Origin: an uncultured Clostridia bacterium
GTDB lineage: Bacteria > Bacillota > Clostridia > Christensenellales > UBA1242
Length of the DNA stretch: 15,419 nucleotides
Assembly (NCBI GenBank): GCA_947627585.1
Contig: CANQWP010000008.1
Span: forward strand, 1-15,419
Reading direction: 5' to 3'
Each line of letters opens with the position of its first letter. The stretch's first letter is position 1. Below are positions 1 to 7,722 of the stretch, piece by piece. The notes below the pieces were generated by a model that saw only the letters and a list, made by a program, of their open reading frames with translations, was not told where the DNA came from and ran no database searches. The translations under genes and the position numbers were made by a program.

Positions 1-1183
1 GATTGAAAAGGCTGGCATTTATGCCGGCAATAATGCCCTGCGCGGCCGCTTCTTCATATCCACTTGTGCCATTGATTTGTCCGGCAAAGAACAGTCCGGG
101 AATGTTTTTCAGTTCAAGCGTCGGCCTGAGTTGTGTCGGGTCGATGCAATCATATTCAATCGCATAGGCGTCTCGCATGATTTCGGCCTTTTGCAAGCCG
201 ATCACAGAGTGCACCATTTCCGCCTGCAAATCGGCGGGCATGGAAGTTGAAAAGCCTTGAAGATACATCTCTTGGGTGTCCAGCGCTTCCGGCTCAAGAA
301 AAAGTTGATGACGGTCACGGTCGGCAAAACGCACGACTTTTGTCTCGATTGACGGGCAATAGCGCGGTCCAATTCCTTTGATTTCCCCAGAAATTGCCGG
401 CGCCTTGTCCAAATTTTCGCGAATTATTTGATGTGTTTTCGGGGTGGTGTATGTGAGATAGCAAACCGCTTTGTTTTCCACCTTGCCCTCGGTCATTGTT
501 GAAAAAGAAAGAATGTCCTCCTCGCCATTTTGAACTTCCATTTGCGAAAAATCTATGCTTCGCGCGTGCAAGCGAACGGGCGTGCCCGTTTTGAAACGCA
601 AAAGTTTGATACCGAGCGAAGAAAGGCTGTCAGAAAGCGAAGAAGAGTTTTTGAAGCCATTTGGGCCAATAAATTCCCGCGTGTTTCCAACAATTATGTC
701 ACTTTTAAGATAAACGCCTGTTGCAAAAACAACGCTTTTTGCGCGATATTTGAGACCAAGATGTGTTGTTATGATTTTATACCCATCTTCCGCAATCTCG
801 ACACTGTCAACTTCGCCTTGTCGCACAAAAAGGTTTGGCTCTTCTTCCAAAACTTTTTTCATCTGGCTGTGATAGGCGTTTTTGTCCGCTTGGACACGCA
901 AACTTTGCACGGCTGGGCCTTTGCCTCGATTGAGCATTCGAATTTGAATTGCTGTTTTGTCCGCAATTATGCCCATTTCTCCGCCAAGCGCGTCCACTTC
1001 GGCAACAAGTTGACCTTTTGCCGTGCCGCCGATTGAAGGATTGCATGCCAAAAACGCGATGGCATCAAGACTGATTGTCAAAAGCAGCGTTTTGTTTTTT
1101 GTGCGCGAAAGAGCAAGGGCTGCTTCGCAACCTGCATGGCCAGCGCCAATCACAATACTGTCAAAATCTTCTATGTTTTTCAT
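1..1183 (-). CDS. mnmG: tRNA uridine-5-carboxymethylaminomethyl modification enzyme MnmG, 3' part missing
   Basis: FAD-dependent subunit of the MnmE-MnmG complex, which installs the (carboxymethyl)aminomethyl group on the wobble uridine (U34) of certain tRNAs in the cytoplasm. Translation of the minus strand from the ATG at 1183 gives about 394 residues. They include the FAD-binding Rossmann motif GAGHAG at residues 13-18, CNPSIGG near residue 47, the FKTGTPVR segment, and a typical SGYEEAAAQG stretch just before the window edge. MnmG is usually about 620 residues, so the C-terminal third (the tRNA and MnmE contact region) lies outside the window. The start is 16 bases after the mnmE stop with only a weak GAAG ribosome site, so it is probably translated from the mnmE transcript. 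The family assignment is seen directly; complex formation is family knowledge. Confidence 0.97.
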   Translation of the reverse strand, partial: MKNIEDFDSIVIGAGHAGCEAALALSRTKNKTLLLTISLDAIAFLACNPSIGGTAKGQLVAEVDALGGEMGIIADKTAIQIRMLNRGKGPAVQSLRVQADKNAYHSQMKKVLEEEPNLFVRQGEVDSVEIAEDGYKIITTHLGLKYRAKSVVFATGVYLKSDIIVGNTREFIGPNGFKNSSSLSDSLSSLGIKLLRFKTGTPVRLHARSIDFSQMEVQNGEEDILSFSTMTEGKVENKAVCYLTYTTPKTHQIIRENLDKAPAISGEIKGIGPRYCPSIETKVVRFADRDRHQLFLEPEALDTQEMYLQGFSTSMPADLQAEMVHSVIGLQKAEIMRDAYAIEYDCIDPTQLRPTLELKNIPGLFFAGQINGTSGYEEAAAQGIIAGINASLFN

Positions 1184-1199
1184 TTTTTTTCTTCGTTTT

Positions 1200-2543
1200 T
1201 TATTTCCCCAAGCAGAATTTGCTGAAAATGAGGTCAATAATATCTTCGTTTTCGGTATTTCCGGTGATTTTGCCCAAAATTTGCCAAACTTTTTTGATTT
1301 GCATGGACAGAATGTCCAATGAAAGCAAATTTGTTGTGTTTTTCAAAATTTCTTCCACCAAATTTTTGGCGTCCTGCAAAATTGAGAATTGTCGCTGGTT
1401 GGTGATGACGAGTTTGTTGAAATCGATCTCTTTTTCAATCACCAAATCTTTGATTTTTTTCTTCAAATTTGAAATGTTTTTGTTTTCAAGCGCTGAGATT
1501 TCAATTTCATTCTTTTGTTTTTCCAAAACGCGCGTTTTGTCGGTCTTGTTTATCACAAAAATGACGTTTTTTGCGCTTTTTTGCAACATTTTTTCAATTT
1601 TTTTGTCGTCTTGGCTCATTTTTTCGCTGCCGTCGAGCACAAAAAGCACAACATCGGCTTGGCGGGCGCTTTGTTTGCTTTTTTCAATTCCAAGATTTTC
1701 CACCAGGTCTTGCGTTTGCCGAATTCCTGCCGTGTCAATGAGGTTGAATTTCACCCCGTCAAACACAAAACTTTCCACAATTTGGTCTCGCGTTGTGCCT
1801 TGAATGTCGGTGACAATGGCGCGCTCTTGCCCCAAAAGCGCGTTCATGATGCTGCTTTTTCCAACATTTGTTCTGCCGACCAGCGCAACATTGATGCCAT
1901 CTTTCAAATATTTCGCGCTCTTTGAATTCTCCAAGATTTCTTCCACGTTTTCTTCAATTTTTTGCAGTCTTGAAAAAATGTCGCCCTTGAGTTTTGTCTC
2001 TTCGGTCTCGTCGGGATAGTCCATTCCAACCTCAAGTTCCGCCAAAATGGTCTTCAAAGTCTCTTGCGCGGTCAAGATCTCTTGGGCAAGTTTTCCGTTT
2101 GTGACTTTCAGGCTAGAAACAAGTTCTCCTTCGCTTTCGGCGTTGATTTCGCCAATGATTGCCTCGGCCTTGTCCAAAGTGATTTTTCCGTTCAAAAAAG
2201 CGCGCTTGGAAAATTCGCCAGGTTCGGCCAAAATCGCGCCGGCGTCCAAAACCTTCTCCAAAATTTTTTGCGCGAGCAATACTCCGCCGTGCACTTGAAA
2301 TTCCACAACATCTTCGCCGGTATAGGAAAACGGCGCTTTGAAAAACACCATTAGGCATTCTTCAAAAGTGTTTTTTTCAAGTTCAAGTTTTCCAAAATAC
2401 ATGTGTCGTGGCTGAATTTCTTCCAAATTTTTTGCGTGAAAAACCTTTTGAGCGATTTGCAAACTGTCTTTTCCGCTCAAACGCACAATTGAAATTGCTC
2501 CGGCGCCAAGTGGCGTGGCAATTGAAGCGATGCATTTTTCCAT
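1200..2543 (-). CDS. mnmE: tRNA modification GTPase MnmE
   Basis: GTPase partner of MnmG in wobble-uridine modification; it binds a folate one-carbon donor and GTP. The 447-residue product has the usual length. The N-terminal tetrahydrofolate-binding domain carries IATPLGAGAISIVRLSG (residues 8-24) and SYTGEDVVEFQVHGG (73-87). A helical domain contains an inserted G domain with G1 GRTNVGKSS (223-231), G2 TTRD (250-253), G3 DTAG (270-273) and G4 NKTD (332-335). The protein ends with CLGK, the conserved C-terminal Cys motif. The start at 2543 is fixed: an in-frame TAA lies 12 bases upstream with no start codon between. There is no Shine-Dalgarno sequence, and the ATG sits at the predicted transcription start (see the promoter at 2550-2578), so translation is probably leaderless. 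mnmG follows in the same direction. Confidence 0.97.
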   Translation of the reverse strand: MEKCIASIATPLGAGAISIVRLSGKDSLQIAQKVFHAKNLEEIQPRHMYFGKLELEKNTFEECLMVFFKAPFSYTGEDVVEFQVHGGVLLAQKILEKVLDAGAILAEPGEFSKRAFLNGKITLDKAEAIIGEINAESEGELVSSLKVTNGKLAQEILTAQETLKTILAELEVGMDYPDETEETKLKGDIFSRLQKIEENVEEILENSKSAKYLKDGINVALVGRTNVGKSSIMNALLGQERAIVTDIQGTTRDQIVESFVFDGVKFNLIDTAGIRQTQDLVENLGIEKSKQSARQADVVLFVLDGSEKMSQDDKKIEKMLQKSAKNVIFVINKTDKTRVLEKQKNEIEISALENKNISNLKKKIKDLVIEKEIDFNKLVITNQRQFSILQDAKNLVEEILKNTTNLLSLDILSMQIKKVWQILGKITGNTENEDIIDLIFSKFCLGK

Positions 2544-2549
2544 GCGCTT

Positions 2550-2578
2550 ATTTTAGCAAAATATCTCGAATTTTACAA
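2550..2578 (-). promoter_or_regulatory. mnmE promoter, start codon at +1
   Basis: On the minus strand: -35 TTGTAA (2578-2573), a 17-base spacer, and -10 TAAAAT (2555-2550) preceded directly by TGC, an extended -10. Counting seven bases from the -10 puts +1 at 2543, the A of the mnmE ATG. The stretch TTGTAAAATTCGA and the downstream TAAAATAAG are identical to the recF promoter. This is seen by eye; transcription was not measured. Confidence 0.7.
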
Positions 2579-2597
2579 GTTTTAATAAGAAAATTCT

Positions 2598-2626
2598 TTG
2601 TGTTTTTCTTAAAAATGCTTTAAGAT
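2598..2626 (+). promoter_or_regulatory. possible promoter of the GH51 gene
   Basis: TTGTGT (2598-2603), a 17-base spacer and TAAGAT (2621-2626) lie 50 bases before the arabinofuranosidase start, in the gap shared with the divergent mnmE promoter. Both hexamers deviate from consensus, so this is a weak suggestion. No operator-like palindrome was obvious. Confidence 0.3.
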
Positions 2627-2676
2627 AAAAGAAAAGGCAGAAAAAACGCCAAATATTCATGAAGAATGGAGTAAAA

Positions 2677-5073
2677 ATGGAAAAATTTGTTGCAAACATG
2701 AAAAACAAAAAGCCGGCTTCGCCACTTTTGTATGGCTTGTTTTTTGAGGACATAAATCATGGACTCGACGGAGGGCTGAACGCCAATCTCGTCCAAAACG
2801 GCTTTTTCGACTGCTGTTATTTCAACTATAACTCTGTCGATTTGCAAAAAGTTTTTGACAATTTGCGATTTTGGAAATGCGACCCGTTGAAATATTTTTC
2901 TGTGACAAAAGAAAAGCCTCTTCACGAAAACAACCCTTTTTCTTTGTGCATCAATTTGAAAGAGGGCGACGGAGAGGCAATTTTCAAAAATCTTGGCTAT
3001 GAAATCAAAAACAACGAAAACTTTTTGCTGCTGAGAAGTTCAAGCGCGCAGTGCTCGTTTTTCTATTCTTCAAATGCTGATTTTTCGCTGAAATGCTTTT
3101 TTGAATATGAAAGCGGCGAAACGTCAAAGCCAATTGAACTTTGTTTGAAAGCGTCAAAAAAATACCGTCAAGTCTCTTTTTCAATTCCGTGCAAAGACTC
3201 GACTCTTGCGCATCTTGTTTTCAAAGCAAGCGGCATTGTGACCGCAAATTTCACCGGTTTTCGACTTGTGCCAAGCAACTATTTTCGCTCAAAGAAAAAC
3301 TCATATAAATTTGGAAAATTCAATGCTGCGCTGGTCGAAAGTTTGCGAATGGGCGCAAAATTTTTGCGCTTCCCTGGCGGCTGTCTTGTGGAAGGCGACG
3401 TCTCCACAGAGCATCTTTATGATTGGGAAAAGACAATCGGGCCAATTGAAACTCGCGTGAGCAAGCCGAGCGTTTGGAACTACACTCAAACAAACGAAAT
3501 TGGCTTTTTTGAATATCTTTGTCTTTGCGAAGACCTTGACCTTGAGCCCGTTCCCGTCCACCATGTTGGACTTATTTGTCAAATTCGAACGGAGGTCTTT
3601 CGCCACGAAGGCTACATCGCTTTTGATCCAAAATCAAAAGAGTTTAAAGAGAAAGTGATTGACAGTGTCGCGCACCTCATCTTTTTTGCCAAAGGCTCTG
3701 TTTCTTCTGACAACAAAGTTGAACGCGAATGGGCGCAAAAACGCAAAGATATGGGCCACGCGCGCCCTTTCAAACTGAACATGATTGCGCTTGGAAACGA
3801 AAATTGGGACAAAATTTATTTTCGCAATTTTGAAGCAGTGTATGAGGCTTTGAAAAGCTATCCTTATTGCAAAAAGCCGACAAATTTGCTAGAAAAATTT
3901 GGCATTCAAATTCTCTCTTCTGCGGGCGTGGACAACAATCCGCAAGACACGAACTTTTCGTGGAAATATATCACAAAACATCATGACGAGCTCATTGTTG
4001 ACGAGCATTGCTACAACACTTTCCAATGGTTTGTGGACAATTTTCATCGATATGACCATTATTGCCCAACAACCTCCAAAGTCTTTATGGGGGAATATGC
4101 TTGTCACACTGACGCGGACGGCAAAGGGCGTCTTGGGGGCAAAAACACCTTCCGCTCGGCGCTTGCAGAATCAGTTTTTCAGTGCGGCATGGAAAACAAT
4201 CCCGATATCGTCAAAATGAGTTGCTATGCTCCACTTTTCTGCAAAAAGCAACAAGCAAATTGGGACCCGGACCTCTTGTATTTTGACGGCGAAAAAGTTT
4301 TTCCGACAGTGAACTATGTCCAGCAGTCACTTTTCATGAATAGCTTTGGCAAACAGTCCATCAAGCTGGAGCACTTGAATAAAAATTCTTCACTGGCTGG
4401 GCATTTTTGCATCAAAACAAACAAAAACGTTTTGAAGAGCGTTTTGATTGACGACAAAAAAGAATCGTTCCAAACAGGAATGTTCGATTTCCTTGAAACA
4501 ACTTCGGAACTTGAAAACTTTTCCGCAACTTTGAAGTTTAAAGAAATCAAGGACGATTTCTCGCTTGGCTTTGGCGTGAAACATCATGAAAATTTTGGAT
4601 TTTATTTGCATTACAACTTCGCGCGCAAAGAATTGTCTTATGAAAAAATTGTGGACGGCTTTCGAATTTCGCTCGAATTTTTGAAAAAAGTGGAACTTTC
4701 AAATGTTTTGCGCGTGGAATTTGGACAGGGATGGCTGAAAATTTTTAATGAACAAAACAAACTTGTCGCTCAAAAACAAATTTGGAAAATTTCAACTTCA
4801 ATTTTCACAAGTTTGACTTATGACGAAAAGAACATCTATCTTAAAGTGATCAACACAAGCAAAGACGAAAAAGATGCAGAGTTCGATTTGGACAAAAAAT
4901 TGTTTTTTACAAAAAGCAAGCATGTTCAAGGAAAAATGACAACGCTGACCGAGCACCAATATGATGAAATGAGCGCAAGCAAAACTGTGACCGCTTTGAA
5001 ATTTTCTTCCAACAAATTTGTTCAAACTTTTGCTCCAGAAAGCATCAATGTTTTGACTTTAAAAAGAAAATAA
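2677..5073 (+). CDS. alpha-L-arabinofuranosidase, GH51, long form without signal peptide
   Basis: Predicted to remove terminal alpha-L-arabinofuranosyl units from arabinan, arabinoxylan or derived oligosaccharides with retention. The 798-residue product opens with LYGLFFEDINH (18-28), the usual GH51 N-terminal signature. RFPGG is at 231-235; GNEN at 373-376 supplies the acid/base Glu375; MGEY at 471-474 supplies the nucleophile Glu473. Residues about 60-195 look like a beta-rich carbohydrate-binding-type domain, and about 610-735 like a second beta-sandwich; both are inferences. No signal peptide or membrane helix is visible, so it is probably cytoplasmic and acts on imported oligosaccharides. 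I chose the ATG at 2677 over the in-frame ATG at 2659 because GGAG at 2668-2671 lies five bases before it. It is transcribed opposite to its neighbours and has no sugar transporter or regulator beside it. Exact substrate unknown. Confidence 0.9.
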   Translation: MEKFVANMKNKKPASPLLYGLFFEDINHGLDGGLNANLVQNGFFDCCYFNYNSVDLQKVFDNLRFWKCDPLKYFSVTKEKPLHENNPFSLCINLKEGDGEAIFKNLGYEIKNNENFLLLRSSSAQCSFFYSSNADFSLKCFFEYESGETSKPIELCLKASKKYRQVSFSIPCKDSTLAHLVFKASGIVTANFTGFRLVPSNYFRSKKNSYKFGKFNAALVESLRMGAKFLRFPGGCLVEGDVSTEHLYDWEKTIGPIETRVSKPSVWNYTQTNEIGFFEYLCLCEDLDLEPVPVHHVGLICQIRTEVFRHEGYIAFDPKSKEFKEKVIDSVAHLIFFAKGSVSSDNKVEREWAQKRKDMGHARPFKLNMIALGNENWDKIYFRNFEAVYEALKSYPYCKKPTNLLEKFGIQILSSAGVDNNPQDTNFSWKYITKHHDELIVDEHCYNTFQWFVDNFHRYDHYCPTTSKVFMGEYACHTDADGKGRLGGKNTFRSALAESVFQCGMENNPDIVKMSCYAPLFCKKQQANWDPDLLYFDGEKVFPTVNYVQQSLFMNSFGKQSIKLEHLNKNSSLAGHFCIKTNKNVLKSVLIDDKKESFQTGMFDFLETTSELENFSATLKFKEIKDDFSLGFGVKHHENFGFYLHYNFARKELSYEKIVDGFRISLEFLKKVELSNVLRVEFGQGWLKIFNEQNKLVAQKQIWKISTSIFTSLTYDEKNIYLKVINTSKDEKDAEFDLDKKLFFTKSKHVQGKMTTLTEHQYDEMSASKTVTALKFSSNKFVQTFAPESINVLTLKRK

Positions 5074-5165
5074 GTAAAAAAATTGCTGTTTTTTCATGCA
5101 AATTGTTGATAATGTTTTGAAATAAAAAATTTCAAATTAACAAAATTTAAAAAAATTTTTCTCCT

Positions 5166-5195
5166 TTGTAACTTTGTTTAAAAATTTTTCATAAA
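5166..5195 (+). promoter_or_regulatory. possible promoter and AT-rich direct repeat before the amidase-like gene
   Basis: TTGTAA (5166-5171), an 18-base spacer and CATAAA (5190-5195) form a moderate promoter candidate ahead of the 5220 gene. It overlaps the second of two near-identical AT blocks, TTTAAAAAAATTTTTC (5146-5161) and TTTAAAAATTTTTC (5177-5190), 31 bases apart, which could be a binding site or simply AT-rich sequence. No convincing terminator for the upstream GH51 gene is visible between 5074 and 5145. Confidence 0.3.
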
Positions 5196-5219
5196 ACAAA
5201 ATTGAAAAGGAGATTTTTT

Positions 5220-6248
5220 ATGCCAAATTCTGATTTTTACATAGGCGCAAATGACGAACACGGCGTCAATCCGCCAACACCCGGAAAGCGCACACCTGTT
5301 CTGCCCGGGCTGAATCGGGTGATATATGAAAACGAATTCAATCGTGCCGCAAAAAACAAATTTTTGGAGGCGTGCATTCGTCAAGGTTTTTCTGTTTTTG
5401 ACGTCAAGCCGGAAGAACAAGATGTTTCAATTTCCCAAAGGATTGCGCGCATAAATCGCCAAAATTTGACCGCGCTTGTGACATTTGCTTACAATGCTTT
5501 TGGGGAGACTTTCAACAACACCTCGGGCGTCGAAGTTTTTTACTCTCCAACAAATCCAAAGGCCAATCAAAGCCGCCAGCTTGCGCAAAGAATATATGAC
5601 CGCATCATTCAAGGCACAGCGCAAAACGGGCGCGGGGTGAAAACTTTGGATGTCGGGGTGCTTTCAAGCGTAAATTGTGTCTCTTCCTTGATTGAGGCCG
5701 GCTTTATGACCAATTTGACGGAGGCGCGCCGAATGATCAATCCGCTTTTCCAAACTGAGGTGGGCGAGGAGACATGCCAAGGCGTGTGTGACTTTTTGGG
5801 AGTGAATTTTGTGCCAAGAGGCAATCTTGCAAACTATCCTCTTTTGCGCCAAGGCGCTGACAACAGTTTTGTGTTTTTGTTGCAGTTCATTTTGAACACG
5901 CAATATGGCTTTAATCTGGCTGTTGATGGGATTTTTGGGCAAAACACCGAAAATGCTGTGCGCCAATTCCAAGAAAACAACAATCTTGCCGTAGACGGCA
6001 TTGTCGGGCCGAAAACATGGGGCACACTTCTCACCTTGATGCCATATCCAACTCTTCGCCAAGGCGACCGCGGCGCATATGTTCGCCTTTTGCAAAGCCT
6101 TTTGGAAAGCGCGCTTGTTCCTGTGGGCGGCATTGACGGAATTTTTGGACAAAAGACCGAAACGGCCGTGCGCCAATTCCAAGAAAACAACAATCTCACC
6201 GTGGACGGAATTGTCGGGCCAAACACTTGGAGCGCCTTGACAGAATGA
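5220..6248 (+). CDS. N-acetylmuramoyl-L-alanine amidase-like protein with two peptidoglycan-binding repeats
   Basis: The 342-residue protein has an N-terminal Amidase_3-like domain (about 4-195) and two PG_binding_1 repeats (206-272 and 276-341). Such proteins normally cut the bond between N-acetylmuramic acid and L-Ala in peptidoglycan, using zinc. EHGVNPPTPGKRTP (13-26) supplies the first ligand His14, YENEFN (36-41) the second, probably Glu37, and LIEAGFMTN (157-165) the catalytic Glu159. The usual SIHANA segment reads TFAYNA (88-93), so the third ligand His appears to be Ala90; activity is therefore uncertain. No signal peptide is present, as in phage endolysins and some sporulation or autolysis amidases. 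The ATG at 5220 is chosen over a TTG at 5202 because AAAGGAGA (about 5206-5213) lies just before it. No other phage genes are nearby. Confidence 0.85.
   Translation: MPNSDFYIGANDEHGVNPPTPGKRTPVLPGLNRVIYENEFNRAAKNKFLEACIRQGFSVFDVKPEEQDVSISQRIARINRQNLTALVTFAYNAFGETFNNTSGVEVFYSPTNPKANQSRQLAQRIYDRIIQGTAQNGRGVKTLDVGVLSSVNCVSSLIEAGFMTNLTEARRMINPLFQTEVGEETCQGVCDFLGVNFVPRGNLANYPLLRQGADNSFVFLLQFILNTQYGFNLAVDGIFGQNTENAVRQFQENNNLAVDGIVGPKTWGTLLTLMPYPTLRQGDRGAYVRLLQSLLESALVPVGGIDGIFGQKTETAVRQFQENNNLTVDGIVGPNTWSALTE
5835..6242 (+). repeat. tandem peptidoglycan-binding repeat inside the amidase-like gene
   Basis: Two in-frame copies (5835-6035 and 6045-6242) encode DGIFGQ-T-AVRQFQENNNL-VDGIVGP-TW. At the DNA level 29 bases are identical (5958-5986 and 6168-6196, exactly 210 bases or 70 codons apart), including synonymous positions, which suggests recent duplication or gene conversion. 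The outer parts of the copies have diverged. Confidence 0.85.
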
Positions 6249-6305
6249 GTTTTTCAAAGGCGACAACAAAAAAAATAATTACAAAATTTCGACCAATCAA
6301 ACATT

Positions 6306-6337
6306 AAAAAAGCAGAAAATTCTTTCTGCTTTTTTTT
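6306..6337. terminator. bidirectional terminator between the amidase-like gene and yidC
   Basis: A hairpin with stem AAAAAGCAGAAA (6307-6318), loop ATTC, and stem TTTCTGCTTTTT (6323-6334) is followed by a T run to 6337. The A run on the left side gives a T run on the minus strand, so it can stop both the gene ending at 6248 and yidC ending at 6400. The rest of 6249-6399 shows nothing else. Confidence 0.8.
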
Positions 6338-6399
6338 GCTTATTCGATTTATTTTTTTGTTTTTGCTTTCAAAATTTCTTTTGGATGTTCAAATGTTTT

Positions 6400-7722
6400 T
6401 TATAAATCTTTCCTGCGATAGTCCACAACAACTTCGGTCTTTTGTTTTTTCTTCTTTGTGTCAAGGTCATTCCATTTCTTCACAACAAAAGTTGTAAGCG
6501 GGGTGAGGAGCATCATCATCAGTTGTCCAACAATCAAATAGATGGCGAACAAACTTGTGTACATGAATGTGAAAATTCCAATGATGAGCGGCATGATGAA
6601 ATACATTGCAAGGCTCTGTTTTTGTTTCGGCTGGTCTTTCTTTCTCATCAAGAAGTTTGAAAGCCACATTGAAAGCACTGATGTCACAACGGCGATGATT
6701 GTGAGGATATAATATCCATTCACGCCCAATTTCTTGCTGTCAATGCCGGCCGTGACGTTGTCATAGATCATTCCTTCAAAATCGTTTGCCTTTTCGGCTT
6801 CTTTTTCTTCTGCGGAATAGAACTCGTTGATGTATTTCTCGATTTCTTCCTTTGTGAAAAGTGGGCCCGACGGGCTTTCTGACTTATAGATGTTCTTGAT
6901 CCACAAAAAGCCTTCTTGCGTTGAGACATATCTGTCATGCACAAGTTTTTCGGCCGCGGCTTTGAGTGCCTCGCTGTAAATTGTAGGGGAATAAGTTGGC
7001 TCTGTTTGTTCTTGTTCTTCATTTGCTGAAGCCTCGGCTGGCTCTTGCGGGTTGAGTGATGCCGGCTTTTCAACATATGTTTTGATAAGTTCCCAAACAT
7101 GTTCGTTGTCGCTCGCAAGATCTTCTATCTTTTTTCCTCCGGCTTTATGTTCGCCATCATTGTCAACAACAAACACATCCAAAGCTTCTTCGCCATTTTC
7201 ATTTTTCACAATTTCAATTTTGATGCTGTCGCCCTCTTTGAAATCTGAAAACATTGCTTCGTCTTCATTGAGAATGATCACATTTGCATAGACGTTTTTC
7301 AGGTCTTGATATTTTTCCACAATGTTGAAGTTTGACACCGATTGAAGTGCGTTCCAAAGTGTCAAAAACACCGTAAATTGAAGCACCATTGCCACGAGCA
7401 TTGGAAGACAACTGCCCATCATGCTGAATTGATATTTTTTGTAAATCTCGCTTGTCTTTTTTTGCATCATGGCGGGGTCATTGCCATATTTTGCTTTCAC
7501 GGCATCAAGTTCTGGCTTCATTTTGGTGTTGATGTCCGCGTTTTTCATTGTCACTTTTTTGTTGACAATGTCCACCAGCGAAAACAAAAGTCGAACAATC
7601 ACCGCAATCAAAATGACCGCCAAAATATATGTGCCCAAAGCACCCTTAAAGGCGTTCAAAATTGATTGCCACATTCCTTTTGGTTCTTTAAGTGTCACAA
7701 GCAATGTGCTTACAATATCCAT
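6400..7722 (-). CDS. yidC: membrane protein insertase YidC/Oxa1 with enlarged external loop
   Basis: Inserts and folds membrane proteins, alone or with SecYEG. The 440-residue product has a hydrophobic helix at about 29-53 containing Arg44, the expected conserved Arg of the hydrophilic groove. Next come the cytoplasmic hairpin KMKPELDAVKAKYG (67-80) and helix 2 with GSCLPMLVAMVLQF (103-116). GFLWIKNI (271-278) is the family's FLWI segment, and further helices lie at about 336-358, 370-390 and 392-415. Between helix 2 and FLWI lies an extra, strongly acidic stretch (about 130-268) rich in Glu, Asp and Pro, plus another charged piece (280-330). Gram-positive YidC proteins are normally about 260-330 residues, so this is a large insertion, predicted outside the membrane. 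There is no lipobox. AAGGAG at about 7729-7734 is well spaced for the ATG at 7722. The start overlaps the yidD end by 13 bases. Confidence 0.93.
   Translation of the reverse strand: MDIVSTLLVTLKEPKGMWQSILNAFKGALGTYILAVILIAVIVRLLFSLVDIVNKKVTMKNADINTKMKPELDAVKAKYGNDPAMMQKKTSEIYKKYQFSMMGSCLPMLVAMVLQFTVFLTLWNALQSVSNFNIVEKYQDLKNVYANVIILNEDEAMFSDFKEGDSIKIEIVKNENGEEALDVFVVDNDGEHKAGGKKIEDLASDNEHVWELIKTYVEKPASLNPQEPAEASANEEQEQTEPTYSPTIYSEALKAAAEKLVHDRYVSTQEGFLWIKNIYKSESPSGPLFTKEEIEKYINEFYSAEEKEAEKANDFEGMIYDNVTAGIDSKKLGVNGYYILTIIAVVTSVLSMWLSNFLMRKKDQPKQKQSLAMYFIMPLIIGIFTFMYTSLFAIYLIVGQLMMMLLTPLTTFVVKKWNDLDTKKKKQKTEVVVDYRRKDL

Noticed and set aside
1075..1803. A 242-codon plus-strand frame across mnmE and the start of mnmG
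   Set aside because: Antisense to two certain genes; low-complexity Phe/Ser-rich translation and no ribosome site.
5958..6196. CRISPR-like repeat
   Set aside because: Only two copies, within a coding frame and explained by protein-domain repeats; no array is present in the window.
5220..6248. Prophage remnant around the endolysin-like amidase
   Set aside because: No holin, integrase, structural phage gene or attachment repeat is visible on either side.
5664..6269. A 201-codon minus-strand frame opposite the amidase-like gene
   Set aside because: The apparent internal repeats only mirror the peptidoglycan-binding repeats of the real gene on the other strand.
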